Below are positions 27,299-41,434 of a stretch of 64,000 nucleotides of DNA, piece after piece. Origin of the DNA: Plasmodium brasilianum (lineage: Eukaryota > Apicomplexa > Aconoidasida > Haemosporida > Plasmodiidae); NCBI RefSeq assembly GCF_023973825.1, contig NW_027122950.1:186001-250000 (forward strand), read 5' to 3'. How positions within the stretch are numbered: the first letter of the stretch is position 1; each line of letters starts with the position of its first letter. The notes under the pieces are model-generated. The model saw only the letters and a program-made list of their open reading frames with translations. It ran no database searches and was not told where the DNA came from. A program made the position numbers and the translations under genes.

Positions 27299-28034
27299 AT
27301 GGTACAAACAAAAAAATATTGTAAGGTCATTAAAATTTTTTTATTTGCCCTTTTGATATGGAAGTGTCAGAACTTCTATGAAGTAAGATAATTATTATAT
27401 TCATTAATTTTTTCCCATTTTTTATAATCTTATATTTTAATTTTATAGTTAATATTTAATTTATATGGAAGTATGGCTGTTTTTTTAAACATAAAATATT
27501 TTCTGTAATTTTTAGGCAAATACTTACGGCAAATCATGTATAAAAAGGTGCATCCTGGATAATGCATTAGATCTAAGGGTAAATAGATTACTATATGATG
27601 AAACAGATGTAGAATTAGAACGAAAATATGTGTCTTTAAAAAAAAAAGCAGAGAAAATAGTTAATGAAGATGAATACAATTTTGGAAATAGATTAAATAA
27701 ATTAATGAAAATTTGTGATTTAGCAAAAGAATACAATATGTTATTGTATAATCGCGATGCTGAAAAATCATGTAGCTCACTAACTTCTAAAGATAATTTT
27801 GATAAATCCCGTGATTCATTAATATATGATAATTATATTCAGTATAAACATCTAAGAGAATCATTAATAATGGATAAATATATGCCAAAAAGAACAAATA
27901 TATTTTCTTCGTATTATAAGAAGTTTAAGAAATTGGATAAAAAATTTGACGGAACAATTGCAAAATTATTAGGGTTAAGGCCAGGTTTTGAATTAGGAAT
28001 TAAATTAGGTTTTGAAGCAAAATTGTCGAATTAG
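27299..28034 (+). CDS. Plasmodium exported protein, unknown function
   Basis: Exon 1 is 27299-27382 (28 codons), exon 2 is 27516-28034, phase-0 GT-AG intron, 200 residues. Exon 1 has Lys-rich M-V-Q-T-K-K-Y then the hydrophobic core I-F-L-F-A-L-L-I-W, a recessed signal sequence. Exon 2 carries R-L-L-Y-D at residues 52-56, which fits the canonical PEXEL R-x-L-x-E/Q/D, so export into the red cell is well supported. The body is charged and helical with no second membrane segment. It ends with a Gly/Leu-rich stretch (L-G-L-R-P-G-F-E-L-G, then I-K-L-G-F-E-A-K-L-S-N). I do not recognise the subfamily; a PHIST-like or similar short exported family is possible. It stands alone, over 4 kb from its neighbours on both sides. 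Confidence 0.87.
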
Positions 28035-31000
28035 AGTTTACATTCTATTTTTAAATTACATTGTAATTAATTTATATATATATGTGTATATAAATAAAAA
28101 ATATATTTGTTTTATGTAGTTGTTATTTTTTTATTAAAGTAATGAAGATACTTTAAAAATATTAATTACAAGTTTCAGAATGTTGCTCAGAAGAAATAAT
28201 AGCATTTCCCCATATAGGATTAGGTCCAAAATATGAAGTTGTAAATACACTGAAATTTTACTATATATGAAGAGAATATAAATGATGCTCATATATAGTA
28301 GTTTTTTTTATAGTTTTCTTTTTTAAGGTTTATTTTTTTAAATTGCTTACTTCAAAGTTCACTTTGAATAATAGTTGATAATTTTAATTAATAAAAGGAT
28401 TTTTTTTTCAGTTTTTTTTTTTTTTAATTTAATCAATTTGTTCTTTTAATTATAAATATTATATTTAACTCAGAAAATGTATATTTAGAAAATATTATAT
28501 TTTAATTTACGTGAGACGATAATAAGATTTCATATATATAAATATTATTTAATATGTTTAAGTATGAAATAAGAAATAACAAAAAAAAATTAATGACTAT
28601 ACAGAAGGTACCTTTTATCATATACCTAAACACATAGTTAACATTTTTACTACTAATGATGTATTTACATTAAGTGATCCATGAAAAATATAAATTAGAA
28701 TTTTCATTTTGTATAAAACTTTTACGATTATACATATATTTTGGATATTCTATTATTACTGAAATATGCGGTAATGATGATAATTATTATAATATTTAAG
28801 AATTCTTTTTTTTTTTTTTTTTTTGTTATAGTTAATAGCTTTTATTTTATATAATTTTTGTTATACTAATGGAATTTAACATTATAAGATAATTATCGAA
28901 TAAATGTTATCTTGATATATGTGTATAGATTTTAAATTAATTGGAGGCTCCCCTTAATAAGTTAATTTTTTGATAATATTTTTATACCCATGTATATTTT
29001 ATTCTATTATACCCATAGAATGACATGAGGTCACTATGTACCTTTGTAGTGCACTAACATTGGAGTATGACGAAGTAGACACAATTAAAAAGGAGAATAT
29101 ACTTTTGAATTCATGGTTTTGGTAAACAAGTAATAGTATGTTTTTTAAATTATATGGAACTGCTTAGGACAATACATCTTTGTTATAACAGATAGATAAA
29201 ACGATATTTCATAAATTATTATTTGTGAAAAAATAAATGTTATTAATGTTTATATTTTTCAGCATTAAATCATTTTTGGCATAGTCCATTAATATTTAGA
29301 TATTTTTAATAATAGCTTAAACGATGAATTTCCTTTTAATGATTATGAACTTCACAAATAAAAAAGAATAAAATTATAGAAGATTATTAAATTTTATATT
29401 TTAAGATCCCTGTTAAATTCATATAGAATTAATACATAGAGTATTATATAAGCTATTAATATGCTTCTTTATTTTTTAGTTATTATACGAAAAGATTCTT
29501 TTTTTTATATATTTTTTGGTCACTCTAAAAACAAAAGTTATGAGCTAAAATAATTAAATCATGTATCCATAACTATACAAACATTATAAAATAAGTAAAC
29601 TAATAAATATAGTTAAAAATATAATAAAACACATAAAATTGAATTAAGACGAACTACTTATATTACACATTTATATTATACACGCATAGTGATTTATTTA
29701 TAATTTGATGGGTATTTTAAAATATTAGTATATAATAGTTAGTAGTGTGCTATAATTCGATGAGTTTGTTTTAAATTTCATATTACATGAAAATATACGT
29801 AGAAGGAATAATAATTTATAAAGAAAATTCATAAATTTTTTTAATAAATTGTAATATTATATTATCGTATTGTATATTTAATTTTAAAAAATGGATTTAT
29901 AAATTACAGTGTAAATTGAGTCTTCAACGAATATAAGAATAATTCTTTTATGCTTCCTTTTTTTTTTATTTCGAAAAATATAGTTATATGACATAATTTT
30001 TATAAAAAGAAGATAAATATAAATATTATAACGTTTTAGTAAAATTAACGGTATTGTAATATAACATTTCATTGTTATTTTACTATCTTAAAAAAATAGC
30101 GAAAGCAACATAATATAATTTCGTATTTTAATAAACAGTGTGTAAATTAAGTTGTGTTGTTTCATATTTAATATGGATTAATATTTCACCTATGTTCGAA
30201 TTATAAATACTCATGTAACACATTTATATTAATATCGTACGATAATTTATTTGGACTTCTTTTTATAACTTTTTTTTACTATTTATTTCGTTATATTTTC
30301 TTTGCAAATTTATTTTAAATAATTTATTTACCAAAAAGTTTATATGATATGCAATGAGAAATGTAATACCCGAGAAAATGAATTTTTAATATCTACACTA
30401 TTCAAAATGAAAAGGAAAAACAGATATAATGTTGTAATTAACATTTGTAGATTATTTCACAAATAATAGAATTATAATTGAACAAAAAATTCGTGTAATA
30501 AATATTTTCCATTTAATAAAAATGTTTCATATTTTTAATGTGTTATAATTGTCTTCAGCTGATATATTTCAACAATTGTAGTATTTTACAATTTTTTAAT
30601 TTTGTGTTTTATAAATTATTGCAAAAAGCACATGTAAATATCTTAACTATTTATGGTATCTTTAGAAAAGATTTTTATGTACGGGTCTTTGAATAACGTA
30701 GATGAATAATTATTCTCGATAAACTTATCCTCCTTATATTAAAATGAATGTATAGCCCATACATTAAATTTGCATCAAGAATAAATTATAAGTTTAATAT
30801 ATATAATATAATTTGAAGTTCGAATATTGAAAAAGCATTTCTTACATTTCGTAACATATAAATGTAATTACAGAATAAGTACATAAAATAAATTTTTATA
30901 TATTACTATTATACCGTGTAATATCATATTTTACATGTAATATTGTAGATAAATATCGATTTAATTTTTACTTAAATTAACAATTTGTCTATTATATGTC

Positions 31001-31379
31001 AATAATGACACTATAAATTAATAATGAAAGAAATTAAATAAAATTTGGATATAAGAAGTAACTATTTGTATTTTATAACTAGTAAAAAAGAATACAATGT
31101 TCATCAATAGAATATGGGATATATGTAATATATATTTTTTTTCATATAAATATATAAAAAAAAAAAAAATACACGTTCTTTAATTATCACAGTCATAGAA
31201 ATAGCGAATAGTAATTAACATAATGGAAGTAACAATGTAATTTTTTTTTTCTTTTAAAATAACTGTTCATGTCATATTTTTTGATTATTCTATTTCTCTT
31301 TAAAGAGAATTAAAAAAATTATCCTTGAAAATAAAAATTTATAAATTAATACTTTTTTTAATTTTTCTTTTTTTTATAG
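28035..31379. other. Intergenic, with two small coding-like scraps
   Basis: A+T-rich apart from two short stretches of more coding-like composition. On the - strand, 28251 down to 28162 is open for 29 codons (F-G-P-N-P-I-W-G-N-A-I-I). On the + strand, ATG 29036 starts about 30 codons (L-E-Y-D-E-V-D-T-I-K-K-E-N). Neither has a signal exon or a recognised family. The frame at 29884-30072 (-) looks like chance. Confidence 0.4.
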
Positions 31380-31990
31380 ATTAATTTGAAGATAATAAGA
31401 ATTTTGATGAACGATATGTAATAATTTATGTCTCTTATATTTAGCATAAGATCTTAATGAAATTTGTTTAGGGTGTAATACAAGAGCAATATTCGTTTAA
31501 TTTGTTGTTTTATTAAAAAAATAGTAGAAGACTGAGTTGAATACTCCAAACTTTTTAAAATATATGATGGATATTGAGTATGGTAATTGTTATAATCACT
31601 TGATCTGTTAGTTATATGGCAAAATAAAAGACTGTGATTTTTATGCCGTATTCACTAATGAACTATTCAGCAAGATGGATATAGCTTTAAAAGGAATACA
31701 TTGTAAAGATTAACAATTGGAATAGTTCTATGAAAAAGGTACAAAATAATATAATATAGATGTACTAAATGATAAAAAAGAATTGCATTCTTTTTATAAC
31801 ATTATATAATAATATAAAAACCGCAATGAAAAAGAGTAAAGTTTCAAACAAACAGAAATATTGCATATAATTATGGAATATTAAAAATGAAACACAAAAA
31901 ATAAGATTAATGAAAGTATGCTTAAATTATATTATCGCACAATATTATTGTCAAAGTGGAATCTCTAAATTAAAAGGAAAAATGAAAAAA
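31380..31990 (+). pseudogene. pir gene relic
   Basis: A T-rich tract ending in t-a-g at 31379 looks like a pir exon 2 acceptor. After it the + strand reads as a broken pir body. The clearest part is Y-N-H-L-I-C-stop-L-Y-G-K-I followed by K-D-C-D-F-Y-A-V-F, matching the family's L-x-Y-W-x-Y-x-x-I block with the Trp codon TGG turned to TAG. Further on, Y-N-I-D-V-L-N-D-K-K-E-L-H-S-F-Y corresponds to the K-x-L-Y-x-Y-F helix. Stops recur every few dozen codons and no membrane exon or last exon survives. Intact pir genes lie at 36.5 kb (-) and 45.0 kb (+). Confidence 0.6.
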
Positions 31991-34900
31991 ATTTGAAAAA
32001 AAAAATTGAATTAATTTTTTGTTCCACGATATAGATTATTATTATTGTGTTCTCTACAATAAAGTATAAATTATTAACAATATAATATTCTTTTAATTAT
32101 AACAGACATTATAATAAATTATTTTTTTTTTTTAATAATATTTTTTTAAAAACTTAAAATTTATATAACGATATTTTTTTTTACAGCAAATGGCAAATAA
32201 AAATATTTTTAAATATATATTATAAAATTTACATATTATTCTTATAAAAAACTAGCTATTAATAAAATAATAAAGTTTAAATTCATTAATAAATATTCCA
32301 TATATGCAAATTAATTAATTAATAAACTAATTAGATAATTTTTTATCAGTTTCTTTTTGAATTAATAGAAAAAAAATTATATGATTTAAGAATATTATTA
32401 AATATTAGTTTTATAGAGTAAGGAATATAGACAATATAGGATATGCACTGTTATATATGAAAATAGAAAATAATAATTTAAAAAATGCTTTCCTGTTAAT
32501 AATTATAAATTTATAAACATTACATTTTGGAAAAAGTTGTTATTGTAAAATATTATTTATATAATTAAAAAAATAAAGTAGCAGTTATGATTAACGGTGA
32601 GAGTACTATTATGTATAACATTCTATATTACATTAATAATGGCACTTTTATTTTTAAAAAGTCTTTAATATAGTTATAGAGTAAAAATTATAATGAACTA
32701 ACAAATCTATAAAAGAACATACATTTAAAAGGTAAATAAATTATAGTTTTTTATTTTTGAATAATTCTTTTTGGAAAATTATAATATTCAATTTCAAATT
32801 ATGTCATTATATTTAAATGATTCAAATTAAAGCGCTTATCATTTATTGCGGATTATTTTTAATTAAATATATTTATATAGTAAAAATAATAATATATTAA
32901 AGAAAAAATAATAAAAATAAAAAGATATCACAGTTAAAATTGAGATGGAAATGTAATATGAAGATGCATTAATTTTACAATATTTTAAGTGATATATATT
33001 TCATAATATAATTAACATACATTTTTTATATATGCATAATAAATAGGAAGGAATACAGATATAATTTATTAATATATTTAATTTAGTAATTTTTATCTTG
33101 ATAATTTTAGGGGAAATATGTTATTTTTTCATATATTCATATACTTTTCATAATATTAAAAGCATATTTCAGAGGCATAACTTATACTGTGATATTGAAT
33201 AAATAGTATTTTATCAAAAATAATTTGATCATTAAAAAGTTGCTATTTTCATATGTTTGTTTTCGCTATATATTGTAATCCTTATAATGATAATCATATA
33301 ATGTATGCAAAGTAAATTATTTTAATCATCTAATATTTAACTTTATATTATTGTTCTCTTTAAAAAATATTATTCTTTTTAGTAAATAATTAAAATATTA
33401 AAAAAATAAATTAATTTAAATTCTATTTTTAAATTAAAAAAAGAAAATATGTAAAAATTAACAATATTATATTTTTATTTTTTTAATATATATATATTAT
33501 TTTCGTTACAACAATTACAATAATTCTTATTTGGTTTTGCTTTAAATTTTAGCACAATATCATATAATCTCTTTTTTACTCTAAGTTAATATTACTATGT
33601 AAAGTATAAATTACCTCTTTTTGATACTTTATAATAGTCCTCTTATTACTTATTGGATATATTATGTACAATAAGTGCGTCCTTGTATTTTTGAAATAGT
33701 TTCTAATAAAAAAAATTTATTTATCGTTTCAATACATACAATTATAAGTTGTTGTGGACATTAAACATTTATCATTTAAGTTGTTTGTCATTTTAATTTT
33801 TAGTGTGCTTTATATATACTATAACATTACATGTAAATTAAATATATACTTTTAATAATATTTTATAATAATGAACTTTTACTAGTAAAATCATAATATG
33901 CATGCAAATAGTGGCATGTATTCTAAATGTGCTCATTTTCTTTCATAAATATACACTACCAGATAAACAAATAATATAAAATATGAGTTTTCCATAGTAA
34001 AATCATTGTGGAACTAGTTTTTTATTTTAAAATAATAATAATAATATATGTTTCTCATCAGATGCACATTGATTGCTGTATTTCGTTTTCTGTATATTTT
34101 TAACAATTTTATTTTAATATTATATTAAAATATTACTGTTTTAAAAGAATATAATATATTTATTCGCTTAAAAGGAAGAAATATATCAGTACATTCATAA
34201 CCATGGATAATTTTAATGCACTTTCGTATATAAAAAAAATTGAATTACGTAATTCATTAGCTGGTGTTCTTTTTATAGCATATTAGAATATCTTATGTTA
34301 TATAGAATAGTTATTTTTAATAAGTATAATTTAATACGAAATAATATAAATTTTGATTAAGTGAATGTTCATATAATTTAAATGTTTAATATGACTATCC
34401 TTTGTATATACAGAGTTTAAGCTTTATAATTTTGGAAATTATAATTAGTTATAGATAAATACACAAAAATTTAATAAAAGTATTACACTCTATTTTTTAT
34501 TGTAGATATTCTATAGCTCCAAGAATTAATATTTCTTTATTAAAGCATATATTTAAAAATATTTATGCATCTCATAGAGAAATGTATTACTTGTGTTTTA
34601 TATGACCATTATATGAATCTAATATTCGTAAAAAAAATTTTACATGTAATTCTACTTTTTCTGATAAAGTGGAAAACATTAAAATATATTGCATCACTTT
34701 TAATTGCAATATTAAAGGAATAAATGCAATAAACACAAATTCACTGATGATTGAGATTTTTTCATTTAATTTTAATAAATAATTCAAGTCATAAAGAGTA
34801 ACTTAATTAAAAGCATTTAAAAAATAAATAATATAAAAAAATAATATATAAATAATATACCTTTAGAACAAAAACATTATGATAAATCTCTTTAGAGTAC

Positions 34901-36490
34901 ATAAGAATTAGAATATTATAATTTATTATTCCCTTGTTATATTTTCAAGGTGTTGCTTAATATTAATATTATATTTAATAAAAGTATTTATATAATAGTA
35001 TTATATTATGAACTACAGTATCTTCTTTTCTTCAAAATAAAAATAATAGTTTATATTAATTGCCTTTTACTTATGGAAAATGTCTATATTATTAATATGC
35101 ATTATTATATACTATGAATGACGTTAAGTCTGTGGTAAAAAAATATTTTATTTCAATTTTGTTTTTTCTCAGAATATAAATAATTCCAAAGGCATATATA
35201 TGATTCTATTAACAATTAATTGAATTATTTAAAATAAAGTGTATTTAGTATAATATAAGTTATTATGTTCCATAAATGTTCAACGTAAAATAAATATAAA
35301 TTTAATACTTCTCTGCATTTAAAAAATAAACTATTATTTATTTATTTAGGTCCATTATCTTATTTTATTTCTTATTTGTAAAAATATTGCCTTATGTTCA
35401 ACTAATAAAATAAGTCTTCTTTTTATTTAATAATTATGTGGATAATTAAAACATTACATAATAAAGAAAAACTCTGACATATTTAATTTAGGATAAACAA
35501 TTTCATACTATAAGCGGCATTAATTTCATATTAATATTGTTTAGTCTTTCAGTTTTTATAAATTTACTTTAATTGTTATATAATTTCCAATGCAATTATC
35601 TACTTGTGTTTTAATAATATACATTTTTTATTTATTTGTTATTTAATTCATGTAATCACAGACGTTCACCAAGGATTATAATAATAAATATTATATATTT
35701 ATTCGCCTACTTTCACTTATTAAAAGTGAATAATTTTAGTTAAAAAATGTTGATATACTTCAACTTAAATATTATATAATATGTTGTAAGCATATGCACC
35801 TATCCCTTATACCATAAAATACAAAATGAATATTTTTATCATTCTGTTTGCAAATTAATATAATATATATTTATTACCACATTAGAAAAAAAGCATATAT
35901 TTATATAATATATAATTAATATATCATTATAATAATTTTCTCTTATATAGCAGGCCTTTAAAAATATTTCATTCTTATACTTTAAAGAATTGTATATTTA
36001 TTGTAGTTCTCCGTAATGATTTATAACTTAAAAATTAATGGATGAATATATATATTTATATAAAATAAATATATATTACATATAATAACATTTACACCTT
36101 AGTATTTATATATTTTTATTACATAACGCTAATCACTAAATCAATAGGAAAAAAAAAAAAAATAATTAATTTTCATAATTTTATGTTCTGTAACATATAA
36201 AAATAAGAATTAATACTTCTGTATAAAAATATATTTTTCTATTATGTAAATTATAAGTATTTTGTTTCTTTAATAAAGGTACTAAAACTTCCCAAAAAAG
36301 AATAATAAAAAATACGTATAAGGGTATAATATTCAAATGAATAATAATTATTACTATGTCATTTATATAAGCAGTTTTTATTTTTTTTTGTTTTAGTAAG
36401 TTAATTTACTTTCAGAATAAGATTTAAATGTGTCTTAATTTGTCTGTCATAAAACATTTTATAATACATGTGCAATTAGAATTAAATACT
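31991..36490. other. Intergenic, no gene seen
   Basis: 4.5 kb of A+T-rich sequence between the pir relic and the pir gene on the - strand. The open frame at 34587-34787 (-) has no start context, intron or motif that sets it apart. Nothing else recognised. Confidence 0.5.
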
Positions 36491-37733
36491 TCATATAGAA
36501 TAATAAGATAAATAAATATTTCTGTCTTCTAAATTTAACTTTTTGTGTTTTGCATAATAGAATTTCTCTAATAATTCATTTTGATCTAAAAATGTTTCTT
36601 TATTTTTATTTTTCCTGTAGTGATAAGTCTAATATAAAAATAAAAATATTAAAAAAATAAAATTTTTATTTTGTAATTATATTTTTTTAAGGAAGATTTA
36701 TTATACAGAAATGTGTAGCGAAATTATATTTTATAACGGAATATTTATTTACTTTATAGAATAAGAATAATGTGAAAAGTAGTCCTATTGTAACGAATCC
36801 AAATGTTATTGCTTTGTAAAAAGGATCATCTAAAACGTTTATACGTGTTCTTTCAGATGAATGTTGATTTATCATTATAACGTCCCTATCAATAATTAAT
36901 TCTTGAATTAGTTTTTTCCAATAATCAATGGATATATTATGTTTACATTTTAATTCGGATAAGAGATCATATGGGCTATATTTTTCTTCACATTTAAAAT
37001 ATTGTGAACACATGTTCATGTAGCTGTCTTTCTGAAAAAAGTATTTACAGCAATTCGTTATATGTTGTTCGTATATATTTTTTATCTGTTCAAGATAGTC
37101 ACAATACTTTTTTTTTTCTGAACCAGGAGAACCTTTTTTATTTTTAATGTGATTATAACTTTTAAAATAATAGTACAAATGTTTTTCTTCTTTCCATACA
37201 TTAAAATTATCATCAAAGTAAAATATACAATCTTTTTTTACTATATTTTTATATGCAGAAAGGATAGAGTGATTAAGTTTTGTTCTATCATCTGGGTGAA
37301 AAGTTTTATTCCCTTTAATATCTAATTCACTTATAATTTGATCATATATCCAGTAAGTGAAGTAAGAACATTCATCATAATTAATATTTTCTTTTTTTTT
37401 AGTTTTATTAAATTTTTTTAAGTAATCTATAATATTATTACAAATAGTTTTTACATTTTGATCTTTCCATTTCGATTTAGTGTCTTCTTTACAGTAATCA
37501 ACGCTTAACTCATTATTTCCATCTTTATAAAGATCATCATATTGTTTATATTCAGGTAACTCTTTTAAAATACTTTCCTAAAAATGTATTAGAAGAATTC
37601 AGCATATAAATATTTAAATTTTTATTTTAAAAAAATTTTTGATTCTTAATGGGGTATAATGTATTAAAATAACAATTAACAGGTATATTAATAAGTGTAA
37701 AATATATACCAAATCTCCTGTTGACGCACTCAT
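36491..37733 (-). CDS. PIR protein
   Basis: Three exons on the - strand, 37733-37710, 37577-36753 and 36628-36491, all phase 0 with GT-AG introns, giving 328 residues. This is the standard pir plan: a tiny first exon (M-S-A-S-T-G-D-L), a long middle exon, and a short basic last exon. The middle exon opens E-S-I-L-K-E-L-P-E-Y and has the family block C-S-Y-F-T-Y-W-I-Y-D-Q-I. Later it has L-Y-Y-Y-F-K-S-Y, several Cys residues, and a membrane span near 262-280 (T-F-G-F-V-T-I-G-L-L-F-T) ending F-L-F-Y-K at the splice. The last exon reads T-Y-H-Y-R-K-N and ends Y-L-S-Y-Y-S-I. The length is usual for the family. PIR proteins are variant products of unknown molecular function, many exported in infected red cells. 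The reading frame is undamaged. Confidence 0.9.
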
Positions 37734-40700
37734 TCTATTTTGAGGAATATCAATTAAATAAAAAAATCATAATTTAGAACACATAAATATAAATATATAT
37801 ATAGAATAATAGCATCTGATAAAGTGATAAATTATGTACATTTTATATGAAATATAAAGAGTTAATAAATATTTATTTTTGAGAATTATAATATATTTAT
37901 AGATTTTGGATTATATTATAATAATTATATACTTACAACACGAAATAAACATTTTTGAGGTAGAAAAAAATAAAATGAATATTACAAATATAATGTTTAT
38001 ATTAAAATAAAATATTATGTGGAAAATATTTATCTTGTAAAATTTAATTTTATAAAAGTACTAAGAAATTCTCTTAATTATATATATTAGGTAAAAATAT
38101 AACTAAATAACGTATATATTTTTACGTTATTTTATAATAAAATCTTCACTAAATTATCCTATTTCATTTCGAAAATATTGTATTTATCTATATATATATA
38201 TAATTAATTTTCCTTCATTATGATTAACTTGGGTACAATAATCAATTACATATCATATATATTAGTATAATTTTTCTTTGTAATTATAATAATGAATATT
38301 ATATTTTATTATCTTTATATTAATGTGTATTAGGAATTAAAAAAAATTTTTAAATAATTGATATATGATATATATTATAATATATAACAAATTTTTTATG
38401 TATTCTCTATTATAAAAAAAAATTTTATTTATAAATAATAAGTATAAAAAATACAATTTATTTTGTAATTTAAAAAATTATATATATTTCTCTCTTTATT
38501 ATTCTTCGAGGAAATTAAAATCTATTTTATTTTACTTTGCACCAGTAATAATGTAATATACATGCTTAAAGAAATAACTATTACCATATATGCATAAAAA
38601 AAATTAGTTTTTGTTTTAAGTTATTCGGAATAAAATTATTTTAAGAAATTTTAAAATTCACTATATTAAAAAGATTACATTGAGGATAAAATAATATATT
38701 AAATGCTATCCAAAATAAAAAAAATATTCACGAAAATTTGATAAAAAAACATTTATTTTATCTGTAAACTATATTCTAATAAATCTTTTTTCATCAATTA
38801 TATATATATTGAAATAATTCATAAATTTTTTATTTTTATATAGAAAAATATATATTTATCAATTATTGTTTTATTTATTTGTAATTTTATAATTAAATAT
38901 TCGCTTCTGTTATAATAATTAATGAAAAGAAGCAAAAATTGATATATAATCTTTCTTATATTTTTTAATATTTTGTGTACCCAAGTGGAATAACTTCATT
39001 CAGCTATTATCTGTAGCATTATTTTTAGTATATTATGGTATTATTACATATCAGTTCATTTACTATTATATTAAATAAGTTGTCGTAAAAACTCGTATGA
39101 TATAATAAAGGAAAAATTAATTATAATTATTAATGTATGGAAATGAATATACTATTTTTTTAATAATTTAATGGAGCTATAAAATTTTTTTTATAATATT
39201 TTATTTTTTCTGCTATAATATCAGTGTTGACATATTGAGAATTAGTTTTTTTCCCGTATACATAATATATTGAGTTAGAGAATAATTATATAAGTGAATG
39301 AGTTTATATTATTTAATTAAATTCACTATGTTACAGTATTGTTAAATCTAACTTATAATACATTGCGTTATTTCATGTACTATTTATTTTAACCTTACAA
39401 GTACATAATATATATCCTATATTATTAATTTAGCTTAATCTAAATAATAAAAATTGTAACTAGGAATGTTTTTATTAACTACAATATAGTAATTATACTC
39501 TTAATATCTAAATATTTTCATAAGTTAATATAGTAAGAAAATTTATTACAATTATTTTATAAAGAGCACAGCATCTGAAATAAAATATATAAATTAATAA
39601 AACATGTGTAAGTAAAATTAACTAATAAAACTTTAATTATTATATTTAATATAGAAAAAAGAAAATGTTTTAAGAATAACTATATAAAATAGCATTTTTT
39701 TTAATTAAATTCAACGAACTCTTTATATGGAGTATTTCAAACAATTTTTATATTTTAAGATTATTTGACATTTGATCGTCTATTTGTTATATGTCTTAAA
39801 GATTATTTTAGATTTCTTAGTAAGTACGCTTTTTATAGAATTTACTGTTATGTTATTATGTGTCTACAATGTATCCTGTTTTATGCATAATATATTGATA
39901 ACAAAACAGATATTTATTAAAACCATTTATTATATAAAACTTCATAAAGTAACCTATGTATACTTTCTAAAAAATTTGGATGTTCTTTCAAATCTTTATA
40001 CATATTTATATATAATATAATTGAATAACATTTCTAGTATTAATTTTATAATACTTAAATTTATTATTTATATTTTTCTTAATATTATTTTATTCTTTTT
40101 ATTATTAAGTTGAATTAGAGTGTGAACCCTATTTTTATTCTTCTTAATGTAGTCTTTTTGAATCATTTAGTATTATACTTCATATTATTATACATATTCT
40201 AATACAGGATGATAAGATGAACATAATTGTATGTTGTTACAATATATATATAAAGATATGGCTATATTTTTTCTTAATTAGTTTGTATGTTCCATAGATA
40301 TATTATTATTTTTTTTTTTTCTCTGTTGTATCACATACAAAACTTCCAAGTAGAGGTTACTAAAGAATATATTAAGATAATAAAAAGAATATCATGTAAT
40401 TATTTTTAAACCAAAATATTTTAAGGTTATTAATATATAAAAATTAGAGTGTATCATATGAATTTTAAGGAAGAACTTATGTTTACAATATTAGGGGTAT
40501 AAAAAAGATAAAATATTCTAAGTATTAAGGAAACTATAGTTATAATTCCAGAGCATATTATATTAAATTATTACATACAGTTTTTGAAGTATTAGCATAA
40601 TCCATATTAATATCTGATGGTATCTCAGATTTTAAGAACTTTAGCAGTTACTGTATTCTGTTATGTAAACATAATTAAATATATGTTCAAAATCATTGAT

Positions 40701-40769
40701 AACTTTAAAATAAATATATTAACTTACCTTGATAAGTATTTACCCTTTTTTATCCTATATTAATTTAAT
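37734..40769. other. Intergenic, no gene seen
   Basis: A+T-rich spacer upstream of the - strand pir gene, so it should include that gene's promoter. The open frame 39772-40020 (+) is a run of hydrophobic and aromatic codons without an initiator signal or splice site, and I treat it as chance. Confidence 0.45.
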
Positions 40770-41434
40770 TATTAGTGTTTATTTGTTGTACTATTTTGTG
40801 CTTTATATTCATTAATAGACAGAAGTTGTTCTATGAGTGTAGTTTTAAATTAATTACCTAATATATCTTTGCACTCATTTATATTTCTTTTTGTTTCTTA
40901 ATATATATATTCATATTTCCTTTTAATATGATCATAACTTTTAAAATAAGTAAATAAATTTTCTCCATTTTTACGAAGTTTATACACATCCATAAAATTA
41001 CTTTCAGAAGGTACCTCTTTTAGAATACTTATAATATTTTTTATTATGTTATAAACTTTATTAACACTTGTGTTTCTATTGTAATTATAGAAGTCACCTG
41101 ATATTACTGTTTTCCTATAGTAAAACTTGTGCTAAAAATAATGTCAGATATCTCTGGAATTTTGAATGGTTTGTTACGAATTATATTAGTTCCTTAAATT
41201 TATTGCTACCTTTTTAAAATTCGCTTTAATGTCTTTATGGCTGCCTTTTAAATCATTATAATTAATTCTATAATCACTTGAATTATTATCTACATCCAAT
41301 GTATTTTAACTTTCACATAAAAGTGAACACTGGAATATATCTTTTTAAAAATCAAATGATAAAAATAAATTATATGTATAAATACTTTCCCTCCAGAAAG
41401 TGTTTTTTTCATTAAACATATTTAGAACATTCAT
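40770..41434 (-). pseudogene. pir gene relic
   Basis: The - strand reads from an ATG at 41434 (M-N-V-L-N-M-F-N-E) through a stop-broken frame. Pir-like pieces include N-N-S-S-D-Y-R-I-N-Y-N-D-L-K-G and later L-K-E-V-P-S-E-S-N. The clearest is N-L-F-T-Y-F-K-S-Y-D-H-I-K, nearly the same as Y-Y-Y-F-K-S-Y-N-H-I-K in the intact - strand pir gene 3.6 kb away. Frames shift at least twice between these blocks and many stops interrupt them. No membrane segment or last exon is evident, so it is a dead, probably 3'-truncated copy, similar in state to the relic at 31.4 kb. Confidence 0.7.

Noticed and set aside
36687..36752. - strand PIR ending at 36687
   Set aside because: Same reason: intron read-through. 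The exon at 36628-36491 supplies a typical last exon.
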